Counted from the stretch's first letter, positions 1-10,393 are shown. The stretch: DNA of 39,992 bases from an uncultured Clostridium sp. (GCA_947572725.1 CANPDB010000012.1:1-39992), one strand, 5' to 3'. The notes: generated from the sequence alone by a model not told the origin. Translations and numbers: made by a program.

Positions 1-168
1 TTATTACTCGCACCAACTACAAGCGAGAACATTTACTTTCTATATTTATTATACAATGTCTAAAAAGCAATTGTCAAGTCGTTTTGCACAATAAATATAG
101 TATATTTTATGCAATTTTGAAAAAATTATTTAAAAACATCATTTAATTCTTATAGTATTTAGTTTATG

Positions 169-214
169 TTGTAAAGATGGAGATTCTTAAAAATAAGAAC
201 CTCCATCTTTACAA
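169..214 (-). terminator. Hairpin downstream of pheT, possible terminator
   Basis: Arms 169-188 and 195-214 pair over 20 bp with one G-U type mismatch and a 6-nt loop, about 50 bp past the pheT stop. No clear U-run follows on either strand, so terminator function is inferred from position and stem strength. The remaining bases 1-168 hold no gene that I can support. Confidence 0.5.
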
Positions 215-265
215 TATCATTATAGCTTTTAGTATACTTAACTAAAGCATTCTCCCTTATCCATT

Positions 266-2668
266 TTATCCTCTTAGCTCTGCACCAACTTCTTTTTTTA
301 GTTCTGCAATAATATTTTCCATAGCAACATTAATTTCATCATCACTTAATGTTTTATTCTTGTCTCTAAAAATCAAACTATAAGCAACACTTTTCTTGTT
401 TTCTCCTATTTTATCATCTCTATAAATGTCAAATAATTTAACACTTTCTAATTGCTTTTTGCCTTTTTTAGTTATGATTTTTTCTATTTTTCCAACTTCT
501 ACAGTTTCATCTACAATTACTGCTATGTCTCTTTCTACTGCTGGGAATTTTGGTACTTCAACATATTTTTTGTTTTCTCTTGCATATTTTACTAATTTTG
601 TTACATTAACTTCTGCTAAATATGCTCTTTTTTCTATGTCGTAATTCATTAATACTTCTGGATGTACTTCTCCTATTGTTGCTATTGTGTCGATTCCTAC
701 TTTTAAGTTTGCGCATCTTCCTGGGTGATATGAATTGTTTTCTGCTTCTTTTTCTATGTCATATCTATTAACACTAATTGTTTCTAATACATTTTCTATT
801 AATCCTTTTAATGTGTAAAAATCTACATCTTCGCCATACATTCCAATTGTTAAAATGTCTTCTTGTAATGGTACTTCTCCATTTTGTACTTCGTTATTAA
901 TGTTTTTATAATTTCTAGATATATCAAATAATTTTACATTTTGGTTTTTCTTATTAGCATTGTTTGCTAAGATTTGCATCATACTAGGTACTGTTGTTGG
1001 TCTCATTAATTTATAATCATCACTTAATGGATTTTGAATTGTTATTGCATATTTTTTTAATTCTTCTTGTATATTAGATTTTTCTAAATCTTTTTCACTT
1101 ACAAATCCATATGTATAAATTTCTGATAACCCACTGTTTACTAATACTTCTCTTATTTTCTTTTGGATTTTCTGTTCTTTGTTTCTAATTCCTATTGTTG
1201 TGTCTGCATTTACTAATGTAGTTTCTAGGTTATCATATCCATAAAATCTAAGTATTTCTTCTGCTATATCTGATACAAATTCTAAATCCATTCTGAAGTA
1301 TGGTGCTATTGCCATATCATTTTCTACTTTAATTTCTAATTTTTCTAAAGTATCAATCATTTCTTGTTTAGATAATTTAATTCCTAACAAATTATTAATT
1401 CTTTCAACTTCTAATGGTATTTTATTTATTTTTTGTTTTGTTGGATATACATCTATTTTTCCATCTACTACTTCTCCTGCTCCTATTAATTCTACTAGCT
1501 CTACTGCTCTGTTTATTGCTCTTAATGCATTTTCTGCTGATAATCCTTTTTCAAATCTTGATGAACTTTCTGTTCTTAGTCCTACCTTTTTTGCTGTTTT
1601 TCTTACACTTCCACCATTAAATACCGCTGATTCAAATACTACTGTTTTTGTGTCTTGCTCTATTTCAGAATTAAGTCCACCCATTACACCTGCAATTGCT
1701 ACTGCTTTCTTTTCATCTGATATTACTAAATCATTTTCATCTAATTTTCTTTCTTGTTCATCAAGTGTAGTAATTATTTCTCCATTTTTTGCTCGTCTTA
1801 CTGTAATATGTTTTCCTTCTATTGAGTTTATATCAAATGCATGCATTGGTTGACCCATTTCTAACATTACATAGTTTGTTATATCTACAATGTTATTTAT
1901 GCTTCTTACTCCACAAGCTTTTAACCTTCTTTTCATCCATTCTGGTGAAGATCCTATTTTTACATTTTTAACAATTCTTGCAATATAACGATAACATAAG
2001 TCTGGTGCTGTTATATCTACTGTCAATCCTTCTAAATCTTTTTTATCTTCTATTTTTAGTTCATCTATATTTTTTCTAGGATTTTTAAATTCTTTATTTA
2101 GAGTTACTGCTGTCTCTCTTCCTAAGCCTTCAATTGATAAACAATCTGGTCTATTTGGTGTTATTTCAAAATCAATAATATCTTCTTTCAAATTTAATAT
2201 TTCTACAATGTCTTTTCCTAATTCTTTTTCTAAACTTTTATCTAATATCATTATTCCGTGTTCTATTTGTCCTGGATAGTCTGACAATTCTAATCCTAAT
2301 TCTCCTACTGAACACATCATTCCACAAGAATCAATTCCTCTTAATTGACCCTTTTTTATTTTTACTCCACCTGGTAATTCTGAACCATCTTTTGCAATTG
2401 GAACAATATCATTTTCTTTAATATTATCTGCTCCTGTAACAATTTGTATTGTTTCATTACCAATATCAACTTTTGTTACTACCAATTTATCTGCATCTGG
2501 ATGTTTTTTAATTTCTAAAATTTTTCCTACAACAACATTTTTAATATCATTTCCTTTTTGTTCTATTGTCTCTACTTTAGAACCTGTCATTGTTAAAACA
2601 TCACCTAATTCTATTGCATTTACATCAATATCACTATATTCTTTTAACCATTCAACACTTGCTTTCAT
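266..2668 (-). CDS. pheT: Phenylalanine--tRNA ligase beta subunit
   Basis: Beta subunit of the cytoplasmic heterotetrameric PheRS, which charges tRNA-Phe together with PheS. At 800 aa it has the usual full bacterial length. The order is: N-terminal EMAP-type tRNA-binding domain at about residues 40-150 (with HPDADKL), B3/B4 editing region at about 210-370, B5 and catalytic-like core, and C-terminal FDX-ACB anticodon-binding domain from about residue 705 (PKFPAVERDIAV). The start MKASVEWL is preceded by an AAAGGAAG ribosome site. It follows pheS by 23 bp on the same strand, so the two form an operon controlled by the upstream T-box. No CGG codon is seen in it. Confidence 0.97.
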   Translation of the reverse strand: MKASVEWLKEYSDIDVNAIELGDVLTMTGSKVETIEQKGNDIKNVVVGKILEIKKHPDADKLVVTKVDIGNETIQIVTGADNIKENDIVPIAKDGSELPGGVKIKKGQLRGIDSCGMMCSVGELGLELSDYPGQIEHGIMILDKSLEKELGKDIVEILNLKEDIIDFEITPNRPDCLSIEGLGRETAVTLNKEFKNPRKNIDELKIEDKKDLEGLTVDITAPDLCYRYIARIVKNVKIGSSPEWMKRRLKACGVRSINNIVDITNYVMLEMGQPMHAFDINSIEGKHITVRRAKNGEIITTLDEQERKLDENDLVISDEKKAVAIAGVMGGLNSEIEQDTKTVVFESAVFNGGSVRKTAKKVGLRTESSSRFEKGLSAENALRAINRAVELVELIGAGEVVDGKIDVYPTKQKINKIPLEVERINNLLGIKLSKQEMIDTLEKLEIKVENDMAIAPYFRMDLEFVSDIAEEILRFYGYDNLETTLVNADTTIGIRNKEQKIQKKIREVLVNSGLSEIYTYGFVSEKDLEKSNIQEELKKYAITIQNPLSDDYKLMRPTTVPSMMQILANNANKKNQNVKLFDISRNYKNINNEVQNGEVPLQEDILTIGMYGEDVDFYTLKGLIENVLETISVNRYDIEKEAENNSYHPGRCANLKVGIDTIATIGEVHPEVLMNYDIEKRAYLAEVNVTKLVKYARENKKYVEVPKFPAVERDIAVIVDETVEVGKIEKIITKKGKKQLESVKLFDIYRDDKIGENKKSVAYSLIFRDKNKTLSDDEINVAMENIIAELKKEVGAELRG

Positions 2669-2691
2669 TTCTATCTTCCTTTCAATTTTTA

Positions 2692-3711
2692 TTAGAATTG
2701 TTTTAAAAATCTTACATCATTTTCAAACAATAACCTCATATCCTCAATTCCAAATTTAGCCATTGCAATCCTTTCAACTCCAAATCCAAAAGCAAAACCT
2801 GAACATTCTTCTGGGTCTATTCCACAGTTTGTCAACACATTTGGATGAACCATTCCACAACCTAAAAGTTCTATCCAGCCCTCTCCTTTACATACTCTAC
2901 AACCTTTTCCGCCACATACAAAGCATGACACATCTGCTTCCGCACTTGGTTCTGTAAATGGAAAATGGTGTGGCCTAAATCTTATTTTTGTATTTTCTCC
3001 CAAACATTTTTTAGCAAACATTTCTAATGTTCCTTTTAAATCTGCCATTGAAATGTTTTTATCAACAACTAATCCTTCTATTTGATGAAATACTGGTGAA
3101 TGTGTAGCATCTACACTATCTGAACGATATACTGCTCCTGGACATATTATTTTAATTGGTGGTTTTTGCTGTTCCATTACTCTTGCTTGTACTGGTGATG
3201 TTTGACTTCTTAACACAATCTCATCACTTATGTAAAAAGTGTCTTGTAAGTCTCTTGCTGGGTGATCTGGTGGTGTGTTTAATTTGTCAAAATTGTAGAT
3301 TGCCTTTTCAACTTCTGGCCCATCTGCTATTTGGTATCCCATTCCTAAAAAGATTTCTTCTACTTCATTAATTATTTGTGTTATAGGATGTAATGAACCT
3401 AAATTAATTTTTTTACTTGGTTCTGTAACATCAATATTTTCTGTCTCTAATCTTTTTAATAATTCTTGTCTTTTTAATTCCTTTTCTTTTTCTTCTATTA
3501 AATTATTTAACTCGTCTCTTACTTTATTTACTAGCTCACCCATTACTGGTCTTTCTTCTGGTGATAATGTTCCCATTTGTCTTAAGACTAAAGTTAGCTC
3601 TCCTTTTTTTCCTAAGTATTTGACTTTTAAATCACTTAATTGTTTTAAGTCATTTGTTTCTTTGATTTCGTTGATTGAATTTTCTTTAATTTTTGAAATT
3701 TCCTCTTTCAT
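2692..3711 (-). CDS. pheS: Phenylalanine--tRNA ligase alpha subunit
   Basis: Catalytic alpha subunit of PheRS, 339 aa, a normal length. It has an N-terminal coiled coil (residues about 1-85), then the class II synthetase core with [14 protein letters not shown], the motif 2 region [14 protein letters not shown] and the motif 3 stretch [10 protein letters not shown]. Four cysteines in [12 protein letters not shown] form the zinc-ribbon-like insertion common in Firmicutes PheS. It is first in the pheS-pheT operon. Its 5' leader is long and carries a T-box (3940-4187) and then a 185-bp hairpin-forming repeat (3738-3922) between the T-box terminator and the ribosome site. Confidence 0.97.
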   Translation of the reverse strand: MKEEISKIKENSINEIKETNDLKQLSDLKVKYLGKKGELTLVLRQMGTLSPEERPVMGELVNKVRDELNNLIEEKEKELKRQELLKRLETENIDVTEPSKKINLGSLHPITQIINEVEEIFLGMGYQIADGPEVEKAIYNFDKLNTPPDHPARDLQDTFYISDEIVLRSQTSPVQARVMEQQKPPIKIICPGAVYRSDSVDATHSPVFHQIEGLVVDKNISMADLKGTLEMFAKKCLGENTKIRFRPHHFPFTEPSAEADVSCFVCGGKGCRVCKGEGWIELLGCGMVHPNVLTNCGIDPEECSGFAFGFGVERIAMAKFGIEDMRLLFENDVRFLKQF

Positions 3712-3737
3712 TTTTGTAAACTCCTTTCTTTTTTACT

Positions 3738-3922
3738 GTTACATTTTACAGATATTAATTCTATAAGCAAAATTTATTATATTTTTTATAAAGTGGCAAT
3801 TCGGGGGGACCAACAAGATTACAAACTGTTACTTTAGTTACAGTTTGTTCGCAGCCAAAGAGCCACTTTAGAAAAAATACTAATAAATTTTCTTAATACT
3901 TATTTTAAATGTAAATTGTAAC
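3738..3922. repeat. Hairpin-forming intergenic repeat, copy 1 (MITE-like)
   Basis: A 185-bp element whose two halves are imperfect inverted repeats of about 65 bp, ending in GTTACATTTTACA (left) and TGTAAATTGTAAC (right). The centre holds ATTCGGGGGGACC and a 9-bp hairpin (ACAAACTGT / ACAGTTTGT). A second copy lies at 27610-27792. The inner stem reads GTGGC/GCCAC here and GTAAC/GTTAC in the other copy, so the stem is kept while the bases change. It sits in the pheS 5' leader. It encodes nothing that I can see. It may be a non-autonomous mobile element or a structured RNA. Confidence 0.8.
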
Positions 3923-3939
3923 TATTTTCCTAGAATATC

Positions 3940-3980
3940 AAAAAAGCCATTTCATCCTATATTTAATAGGACGAAATGAC
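3940..3980 (-). terminator. T-box terminator hairpin
   Basis: Arms 3946-3960 and 3966-3980 pair over 15 bp (two G-U type pairs) with a 5-nt loop. On the minus strand the hairpin is followed by a run of U from plus-strand A 3940-3945. It lies directly 3' of the T-box sequence, as expected for the terminator form of a transcriptional T-box. Confidence 0.9.
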
Positions 3981-4187
3981 TATCATTCGTGGTACCACCT
4001 AATTTTATTAGTTTTTATTAACTAACCTCATTTTGCTTTAACGTTGCAACCGCCTTTTCCTACTTTACTTATGTTTTCAAAAAAGGTCCTAAAAAGTGAA
4101 ATTTCTATATATTTTATATTAATGGTTTCCAGCCTTAGACCATTTTCTCTGTTAATATTGTTCAATATATATACTTTGCTTTTTAAT
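3940..4187 (-). promoter_or_regulatory. T-box riboswitch, phenylalanine specifier
   Basis: The minus strand carries the T-box sequence AATTAGGTGGTACCACG (plus 3988-4004), then the terminator at 3940-3980. Stem I can be drawn: the base helix pairs TAAAAAG with CTTTTTA (plus 4180-4186 with 4090-4096), above it is an AU-rich helix, and the apical hairpin AATGGT/ACCATT is near 4123-4145. The lower internal loop holds UUC followed by A (plus GAA 4098-4100). UUC is a phenylalanine codon at the specifier position, which matches the downstream pheST operon. Uncharged tRNA-Phe would stabilise the antiterminator and raise pheST expression. Confidence 0.93.
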
Positions 4188-4211
4188 CGGATTTTGTTAT
4201 TCTCTTTTCAT

Positions 4212-4240
4212 ATTTTAACATATGTTTTTACTTGAATCAA
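4212..4240 (-). promoter_or_regulatory. Promoter of the pheST T-box transcript
   Basis: On the minus strand a TTGATT box (plus 4235-4240), a 17-nt spacer and a TAAAAT box (plus 4212-4217) lie just upstream of T-box Stem I. The promoter begins 7 nt past the stop codon of the preceding prepilin gene. Confidence 0.75.
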
Positions 4241-4247
4241 GAGTTTT

Positions 4248-5333
4248 TTATTTTTTTAGTACAATTGATGGTATATCCATAGAAATTGAACCACATGCTT
4301 TGCTTTCACTACCTGCTCCTGATGGATTGAAATTAAGTATACTTATATATTTTTCTCCACTTATATCTGAAATATTTAAATTCTTAGGTTCATTGGAAAT
4401 TATAGTTCCACTATCACCCACTATATCCTCCATAATTCCAACATCTATATTACTATAATCATTTCCTGTATTCCCTACAATATAATAAGTTATTCCAAAA
4501 CCTGTATATATTAAGTTTTCTACTTTTATCTGAATATTATTATAATTAGTCAAGTTCTGTTTACAATTAATTCCTATTCCATAGGCTTCTGAATTTGAAG
4601 TATCATTAAATTGTAAATTTAAATTGTTTTCTTTCTTTTGGTAATTTCCTAAATTTTTCATAACAATAGTTCCATATGTTACTTTTCCACTTTGAAAATC
4701 AGCAAATTCCATTCCATACCAGTACAGAGCTTTACCATCTCCATTTTCTTCACATGGATACATATTTATATTATTGTTTTGTTGTAAACCAAAGTTTTTT
4801 TCATAAATAACTTCATTATTTAATTTACATATTGCTGTTACTTGTTCTCCTAATTTTCTATAAATATCTATACTGCCTGTAGTCTGATTTTCTGAGTTCA
4901 TTTCTATGTTTCCTACTTCTTTTCCAACTAATTTTAATGTTGTTATTGAATTTTTAGGAGCATTAATAATAATTCTTTGTGCTACATCTCTTTCTATATA
5001 ATCAGAAATCTTAATTTTTTCTTTTCCATATATTACTGTATCATTATCTGCTTCTATAATATATCCTTCATCTTTTAATTTGTTTACTATTTTTTCTATT
5101 AACTGATTATTTTCTGAATATTCGTTTTGATTTTCCGCTATTCTATTTTCGTATATTATTAATTTTATTATTTCTTCTGCTTCTTTAATCTTTGTCTCTT
5201 CTATTGCTTTATTTGCTCTTTCCAACAAACTGTTTTCTCCCGTTAGTGTTACTATTGCTACTCCTGCTAAAATTAATAATACTATAACTGTAATAATTAA
5301 TGCTATTAAAGTTATTCCTGCATTTTTCTTCAT
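4248..5333 (-). CDS. Prepilin-like surface protein with type IV pilin N-terminus
   Basis: A 361-aa protein starting MKKNAG followed by ITLIALIITVIVLLILAG. This is a class III signal: prepilin peptidase would cut after Gly6, leaving the hydrophobic helix as membrane anchor or assembly helix. Mature residue 5 is Ala rather than the usual Glu. After LTGENSLLERANKA comes a charged helix (to about residue 75) and then a C-terminal domain of about 270 aa that I do not recognise, probably extracellular. It is unbroken and serves as the in-frame reference for the three frameshifted GLUG paralogues at 10.5-20.7 kb, whose N-termini align to it residue for residue. No pilus assembly genes are in the window. 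It has its own promoter at 5358-5386. Confidence 0.75.
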   Translation of the reverse strand: MKKNAGITLIALIITVIVLLILAGVAIVTLTGENSLLERANKAIEETKIKEAEEIIKLIIYENRIAENQNEYSENNQLIEKIVNKLKDEGYIIEADNDTVIYGKEKIKISDYIERDVAQRIIINAPKNSITTLKLVGKEVGNIEMNSENQTTGSIDIYRKLGEQVTAICKLNNEVIYEKNFGLQQNNNINMYPCEENGDGKALYWYGMEFADFQSGKVTYGTIVMKNLGNYQKKENNLNLQFNDTSNSEAYGIGINCKQNLTNYNNIQIKVENLIYTGFGITYYIVGNTGNDYSNIDVGIMEDIVGDSGTIISNEPKNLNISDISGEKYISILNFNPSGAGSESKACGSISMDIPSIVLKK

Positions 5334-5357
5334 TTGTTTTTCTCCTATTTTTAATTT

Positions 5358-5386
5358 ATTATATCTTTGAAATTTTTTGTTGGCAA
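5358..5386 (-). promoter_or_regulatory. Promoter of the prepilin-like gene
   Basis: The minus strand has TTGCCA (plus 5381-5386), a 17-nt spacer and a consensus TATAAT (plus 5358-5363), about 25 bp before the start codon and just ahead of an AGGAG ribosome site. Confidence 0.75.
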
Positions 5387-5441
5387 TAGAATACAGTTTT
5401 TTAGTATTAAATTTTTTACATAATTCTTAATTGTTTTCATA

Positions 5442-5488
5442 TTAAAAAAGCTAAAAAGTTATATTATACAATATTACATTTTTAGCTT
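5442..5488 (-). terminator. Terminator of eno
   Basis: Arms 5448-5465 and 5470-5488 pair (AAGCTAAAAA with TTTTTAGCTT plus an inner AT stem). On the minus strand the hairpin is followed by a U-run from the A tract 5444-5449. It lies 10 bp past the eno stop. Confidence 0.8.
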
Positions 5489-5497
5489 CTAATATTT

Positions 5498-7096
<1,599 letters not shown>

Positions 7097-8476
7097 ATGA
7101 AAAAGAAAATATTCTTAAGTATATTTTTTATGCTAATTTTATTAACTAATGTTTCACTTGCTTCTTATAGTACTGTTACTATGAGCATTGTAGAAGAGCC
7201 TGTTTGTACAATTAGCTTAGGAAGTAATTCAAAGTTTGAAAAGAAATTAATATCAAAAGATTTGAAAAACAAAGAAGTTACTTTACAATTACAAGTAACA
7301 AATAACGAAAGTGTTATAAAACCAACAGGAGAATTAATGTTAGTACTTGATAATTCTAATAGTATGACAGAAGAAGTTTCAAACGGAAAAACTAGAAAAA
7401 ATCTTATTTTTGAATCAGCTAACTCTTTAATTAATAATCTTTTAAAAGATAACGAACAATTAAAAATAGGAATTGTTAGTTTTTCTACAAATACAGATAT
7501 TTCAAAAGAAGGAACAATAGATGACGCTTCTATTATATCTAGTTTAAGTAATAAACCTGAACTTCTTCAAAAAGCCATCTCAAATATTAAAACTGATGGT
7601 CCTAGAACAAACCTTCAATCTGGTTTACGTTTGGCATCACAGCAATTTACAAAAGAATCAACTAATAAATATATTATTGTTCTAACAGATGGTGTACCAA
7701 ATGTTGCAATTGATTATGATAAACATTATTATTCAGATGATGTAATTTCAAAAACAAAAAAAGAATTACAATCACTTGGAGATAAAAATATTAGTGTCAT
7801 TACTATGCTAACTGGAATTAGTGATGAAAGTTATGTTCCTGTAGGTGTTACAAAAACTTTCAAGCAAATTATATCAGAAGTATTTGGAACTGCTACCTCT
7901 CCAACTGTTGGAAAATTCTATTATGTTACAGATGACAAAATTGAACAAACTATTACTACTGATATATATAATTCTTTAGTACCTATAAAAAATGCTTATA
8001 AAGATATTACAATAGTTGATTACTTCCCTGACGAAATTATTAAAAACTTTGACTTTGCATATGTATCAAAAGCAACTAAAGGCAATATCTCTGCAAAAGT
8101 TGATGAAAAAAATAATTCTATTACTTGGACAATTCCAGAATTATCAAATGGAGAAACAGCAACTGTTCAATATAAATTGAAGTTAAAAGAAAATTTTGAT
8201 AGTAAAATAGTTGATAAAGTATTAAATACAAATAAGAAAGTTGATATAACTTATAAAGATTTTGATGAAAAGGAACAAAAGAAAACTTCTGATATTTCTC
8301 CTAAAATAAAACTTACTGAACCACCTGTTACACCTAAACAAGATCCTACAGAAGCACCTAAAGAAATGCCTAAAGCTGGTAAAATAACAACATTTAGTGC
8401 TTGTGTTATTATACTTGGAGTTGCTACATTTTCTTTTGTAAAATATACAGATCTTAAAAATAAAACAAAATATTAA
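7097..8476 (+). CDS. Secreted VWA-domain surface protein with sortase-like C-terminus
   Basis: A 459-aa protein with an N-terminal Sec signal (MKKKIFLSIFFMLILL..., cut near residue 22). A von Willebrand A domain spans about residues 77-285 with a complete metal-ion site: D85-N-S87-N-S89, a Thr near 171 and TDG at 197-199. It is followed by a beta-rich domain of about 110 aa resembling the isopeptide-type repeats of Gram-positive pilus and adhesin proteins, and a Pro/Thr/Glu-rich linker. The end is MPKAG (about 424-428), a hydrophobic segment and a Lys-rich tail. This is the layout of an LPXTG wall anchor with a variant motif, so a non-canonical sortase target or simple membrane anchoring is possible. 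It is one of only two plus-strand genes. It probably acts in adhesion or as a pilus tip; that role is inferred from the domain layout. Confidence 0.8.
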   Translation: MKKKIFLSIFFMLILLTNVSLASYSTVTMSIVEEPVCTISLGSNSKFEKKLISKDLKNKEVTLQLQVTNNESVIKPTGELMLVLDNSNSMTEEVSNGKTRKNLIFESANSLINNLLKDNEQLKIGIVSFSTNTDISKEGTIDDASIISSLSNKPELLQKAISNIKTDGPRTNLQSGLRLASQQFTKESTNKYIIVLTDGVPNVAIDYDKHYYSDDVISKTKKELQSLGDKNISVITMLTGISDESYVPVGVTKTFKQIISEVFGTATSPTVGKFYYVTDDKIEQTITTDIYNSLVPIKNAYKDITIVDYFPDEIIKNFDFAYVSKATKGNISAKVDEKNNSITWTIPELSNGETATVQYKLKLKENFDSKIVDKVLNTNKKVDITYKDFDEKEQKKTSDISPKIKLTEPPVTPKQDPTEAPKEMPKAGKITTFSACVIILGVATFSFVKYTDLKNKTKY

Positions 8477-8495
8477 AATGTAAAGTATGCTATAT

Positions 8496-8555
8496 AAAAA
8501 AAGAGTTTTAAGAATTTCTATGCAATAGTAATTGCTTAGAAATTCTAACAAACTC
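8496..8555 (-). terminator. Terminator of recN, possibly bidirectional
   Basis: A long imperfect hairpin with arms starting GAGTTTT at 8503 and ending AAACTC at 8555 (inner stem AAGAATTTCTA / TAGAAATTCT). On the minus strand it is followed by seven U (plus A 8496-8502). It lies between the convergent VWA and recN genes. The plus side has no U-run. Confidence 0.75.
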
Positions 8556-8578
8556 AATAACTAATTTGAATCGTAACT

Positions 8579-10210
8579 TTATGATGCTTTTTTATTTCTT
8601 AGTTCTGTTGCATATTTTATAGTAATTTCATTTATTTCCCCTGACGAAATTCTTGCTATTTCTTCTATTACTTCATTTTCTTTTAATAGCTTAACTTGTG
8701 TTTTTGTTCTTTCTTTTTGAACATCTTTACTAATAAAATAATTATAATCTGCAATTGCTGCTATATTAGGTAAATGTGAAATACATAGGACTTGATGTTT
8801 TTCTGAAATTGCTTTTAGTTTCTTAGCAACTGAACTTGCTGCTTTTCCACTTATCCCTGTATCAATTTCATCAAATATTAGAACTGGCATTTTATCTGAA
8901 TCTGCTAATACTTTTTTTATAGCAAGCATTGTTCTAGACATTTCTCCTCCTGATGCTATTTTAGATAATTCTTTTTCGTCTTCTCCTATATTTGTTGTAA
9001 TATAAAAAGCAACTATGTCTTTTCCTGTTTTAAAGTATTCTGTTTCTGTATAATCTATATGAATATTAATTTTAGCATTTTGCATTTCCAAGTCTTCTAA
9101 TTCTTTATTTATCTCTTGACTTAGTTTTATAGAATGTTCTTTTCTTACTTTATGAATTTTTGTTGCTAATATATTCATTTGCTCTTGTACTTCTTTTTGT
9201 TCTTGTTTTAGTTTTGTATTGTATTCTTCTAAGTTTTCTATTCTTTCAGTTTCACTTTTTATTTCTTCTACATATTTCAATATTTCTTCAATTGTATTTC
9301 CATATTTTCGTTTTAAACCATATATTAAATCTAATCTTTCTTCTATATAATTATTCTCTTCTTCATCAAAGTATATCTCTTCTTTATAACTAGTTATATC
9401 TCTTGATAATTCTTGAATTTCGTAGTATATATTTTTTAAGTTTGTTGATGTTTGTTCATATTTCTTGTCTATATTTTCTATTTTTTCTAATGCTCTAATT
9501 GCTATGCTTATACTGTCTATACTATTTTCTCTAATTAAATCATCTGCTTGTTTTAGATTTTCTACTATTTTTTCAGAATTCATTATTATTTTTCTTTTTT
9601 CTTCTAGTTCTTTTTCCTCTTCTAGTTTTAAGTTTGCTTCTTCTATTTCTTTTATTTGGTATTTTAATAAGTCTAATTTTCTCTGTCTTTCTTTGTCATC
9701 TCCAAAGTTCTCTTTTAGCTGTTGTTCTATTTCTTTGTATCTGTTATATAGTTTTTCATATTCATTCTTTGATTCTAATATTTTATCTCCAATATAGCCA
9801 TCTAAGTATTGAAGATGTACTTTATTATCTAATAGATTTTGATTGTCATTTTGTCCATGTATTTCTATAAATTTTGACATAAATTCTTTTAATTCATTTA
9901 CTGTTGTCATTCTTCCATTTATTTTACACATATTTTTTCCATTGTTTTGAATTTCTCTTGATATTATTATGTTTCCATCAACTGCGTTTTCGTTTTCTGG
10001 CTCGTATATACATAGTTCAACAAATGAGTTTGTTTCTCCTTTTCGTATCATTTCTTTTGAAAATCTTCCTCCTGATATTATTTGTAATGAGTCTATTATT
10101 AGTGTTTTTCCTGCTCCTGTTTCTCCTGTTAATACATTTAGTCCCTTATTTAAGTCTATACTTAGGTCTTCTATTATTCCTATGTTTTTTATATGTAATG
10201 TTCCTATCAT
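8579..10210 (-). CDS. recN: DNA repair protein RecN
   Basis: SMC-like ATPase of double-strand-break repair, acting on the nucleoid. It is 543 aa, slightly short of the typical 550-570. Walker A GETGAGKT is at residues 29-36. Two long coiled-coil arms run from about 150 to 390. The ABC signature region ASGGEMSRTMLAIKK is followed by Walker B VLIFDEIDTGISG and the H-loop region CISHLPNIAA. The start MIGTLHIKNIGI follows an AGAGGAGGT ribosome site. It has its own strong promoter (10295-10323), bracketed by an inverted repeat (10277-10343). In many bacteria recN is SOS-controlled; no canonical inward-facing LexA box is seen here. Confidence 0.96.
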   Translation of the reverse strand: MIGTLHIKNIGIIEDLSIDLNKGLNVLTGETGAGKTLIIDSLQIISGGRFSKEMIRKGETNSFVELCIYEPENENAVDGNIIISREIQNNGKNMCKINGRMTTVNELKEFMSKFIEIHGQNDNQNLLDNKVHLQYLDGYIGDKILESKNEYEKLYNRYKEIEQQLKENFGDDKERQRKLDLLKYQIKEIEEANLKLEEEKELEEKRKIIMNSEKIVENLKQADDLIRENSIDSISIAIRALEKIENIDKKYEQTSTNLKNIYYEIQELSRDITSYKEEIYFDEEENNYIEERLDLIYGLKRKYGNTIEEILKYVEEIKSETERIENLEEYNTKLKQEQKEVQEQMNILATKIHKVRKEHSIKLSQEINKELEDLEMQNAKINIHIDYTETEYFKTGKDIVAFYITTNIGEDEKELSKIASGGEMSRTMLAIKKVLADSDKMPVLIFDEIDTGISGKAASSVAKKLKAISEKHQVLCISHLPNIAAIADYNYFISKDVQKERTKTQVKLLKENEVIEEIARISSGEINEITIKYATELRNKKAS

Positions 10211-10276
10211 TTTTTACCTCCTCTTATATGTTATATTTTACCATATAGTTATTGTATCTTCAATATTTATTTATCT

Positions 10277-10343
10277 AAAAAAATGTTCGCTTTTATTGTA
10301 TCGACTTTTTTTATTTTTGTCAATACTTTTGCGAACATTTTTT
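10277..10343. promoter_or_regulatory. Inverted repeat bracketing the recN promoter
   Basis: Arms of 13 bp (AAAAAATGTTCGC at 10278-10290 and GCGAACATTTTTT at 10331-10343) flank the whole recN promoter at a spacing of 40 bp. The half-sites contain GTTCG and CGAAC, the half-site words of Gram-positive LexA boxes, but they face outward instead of forming a compact box. It may be an operator or a cruciform-forming site. Confidence 0.5.
10295..10323 (-). promoter_or_regulatory. recN promoter
   Basis: The minus strand has consensus TTGACA (plus 10318-10323), a 17-nt spacer and TACAAT (plus 10295-10300). Transcription would start near 10288, leaving a 5' leader of about 75 nt before recN. Confidence 0.85.
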
Positions 10344-10393
10344 CTTTTTTTTTCCATGTTACTATTTAGACTAAATAATTTAAAATAGCGCGA

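Noticed and set aside
8222-8557. Minus-strand open frame over the end of the VWA gene
   Set aside because: It is the complement of a well-supported coding region and of the recN terminator, with no ribosome site or recognisable sequence.
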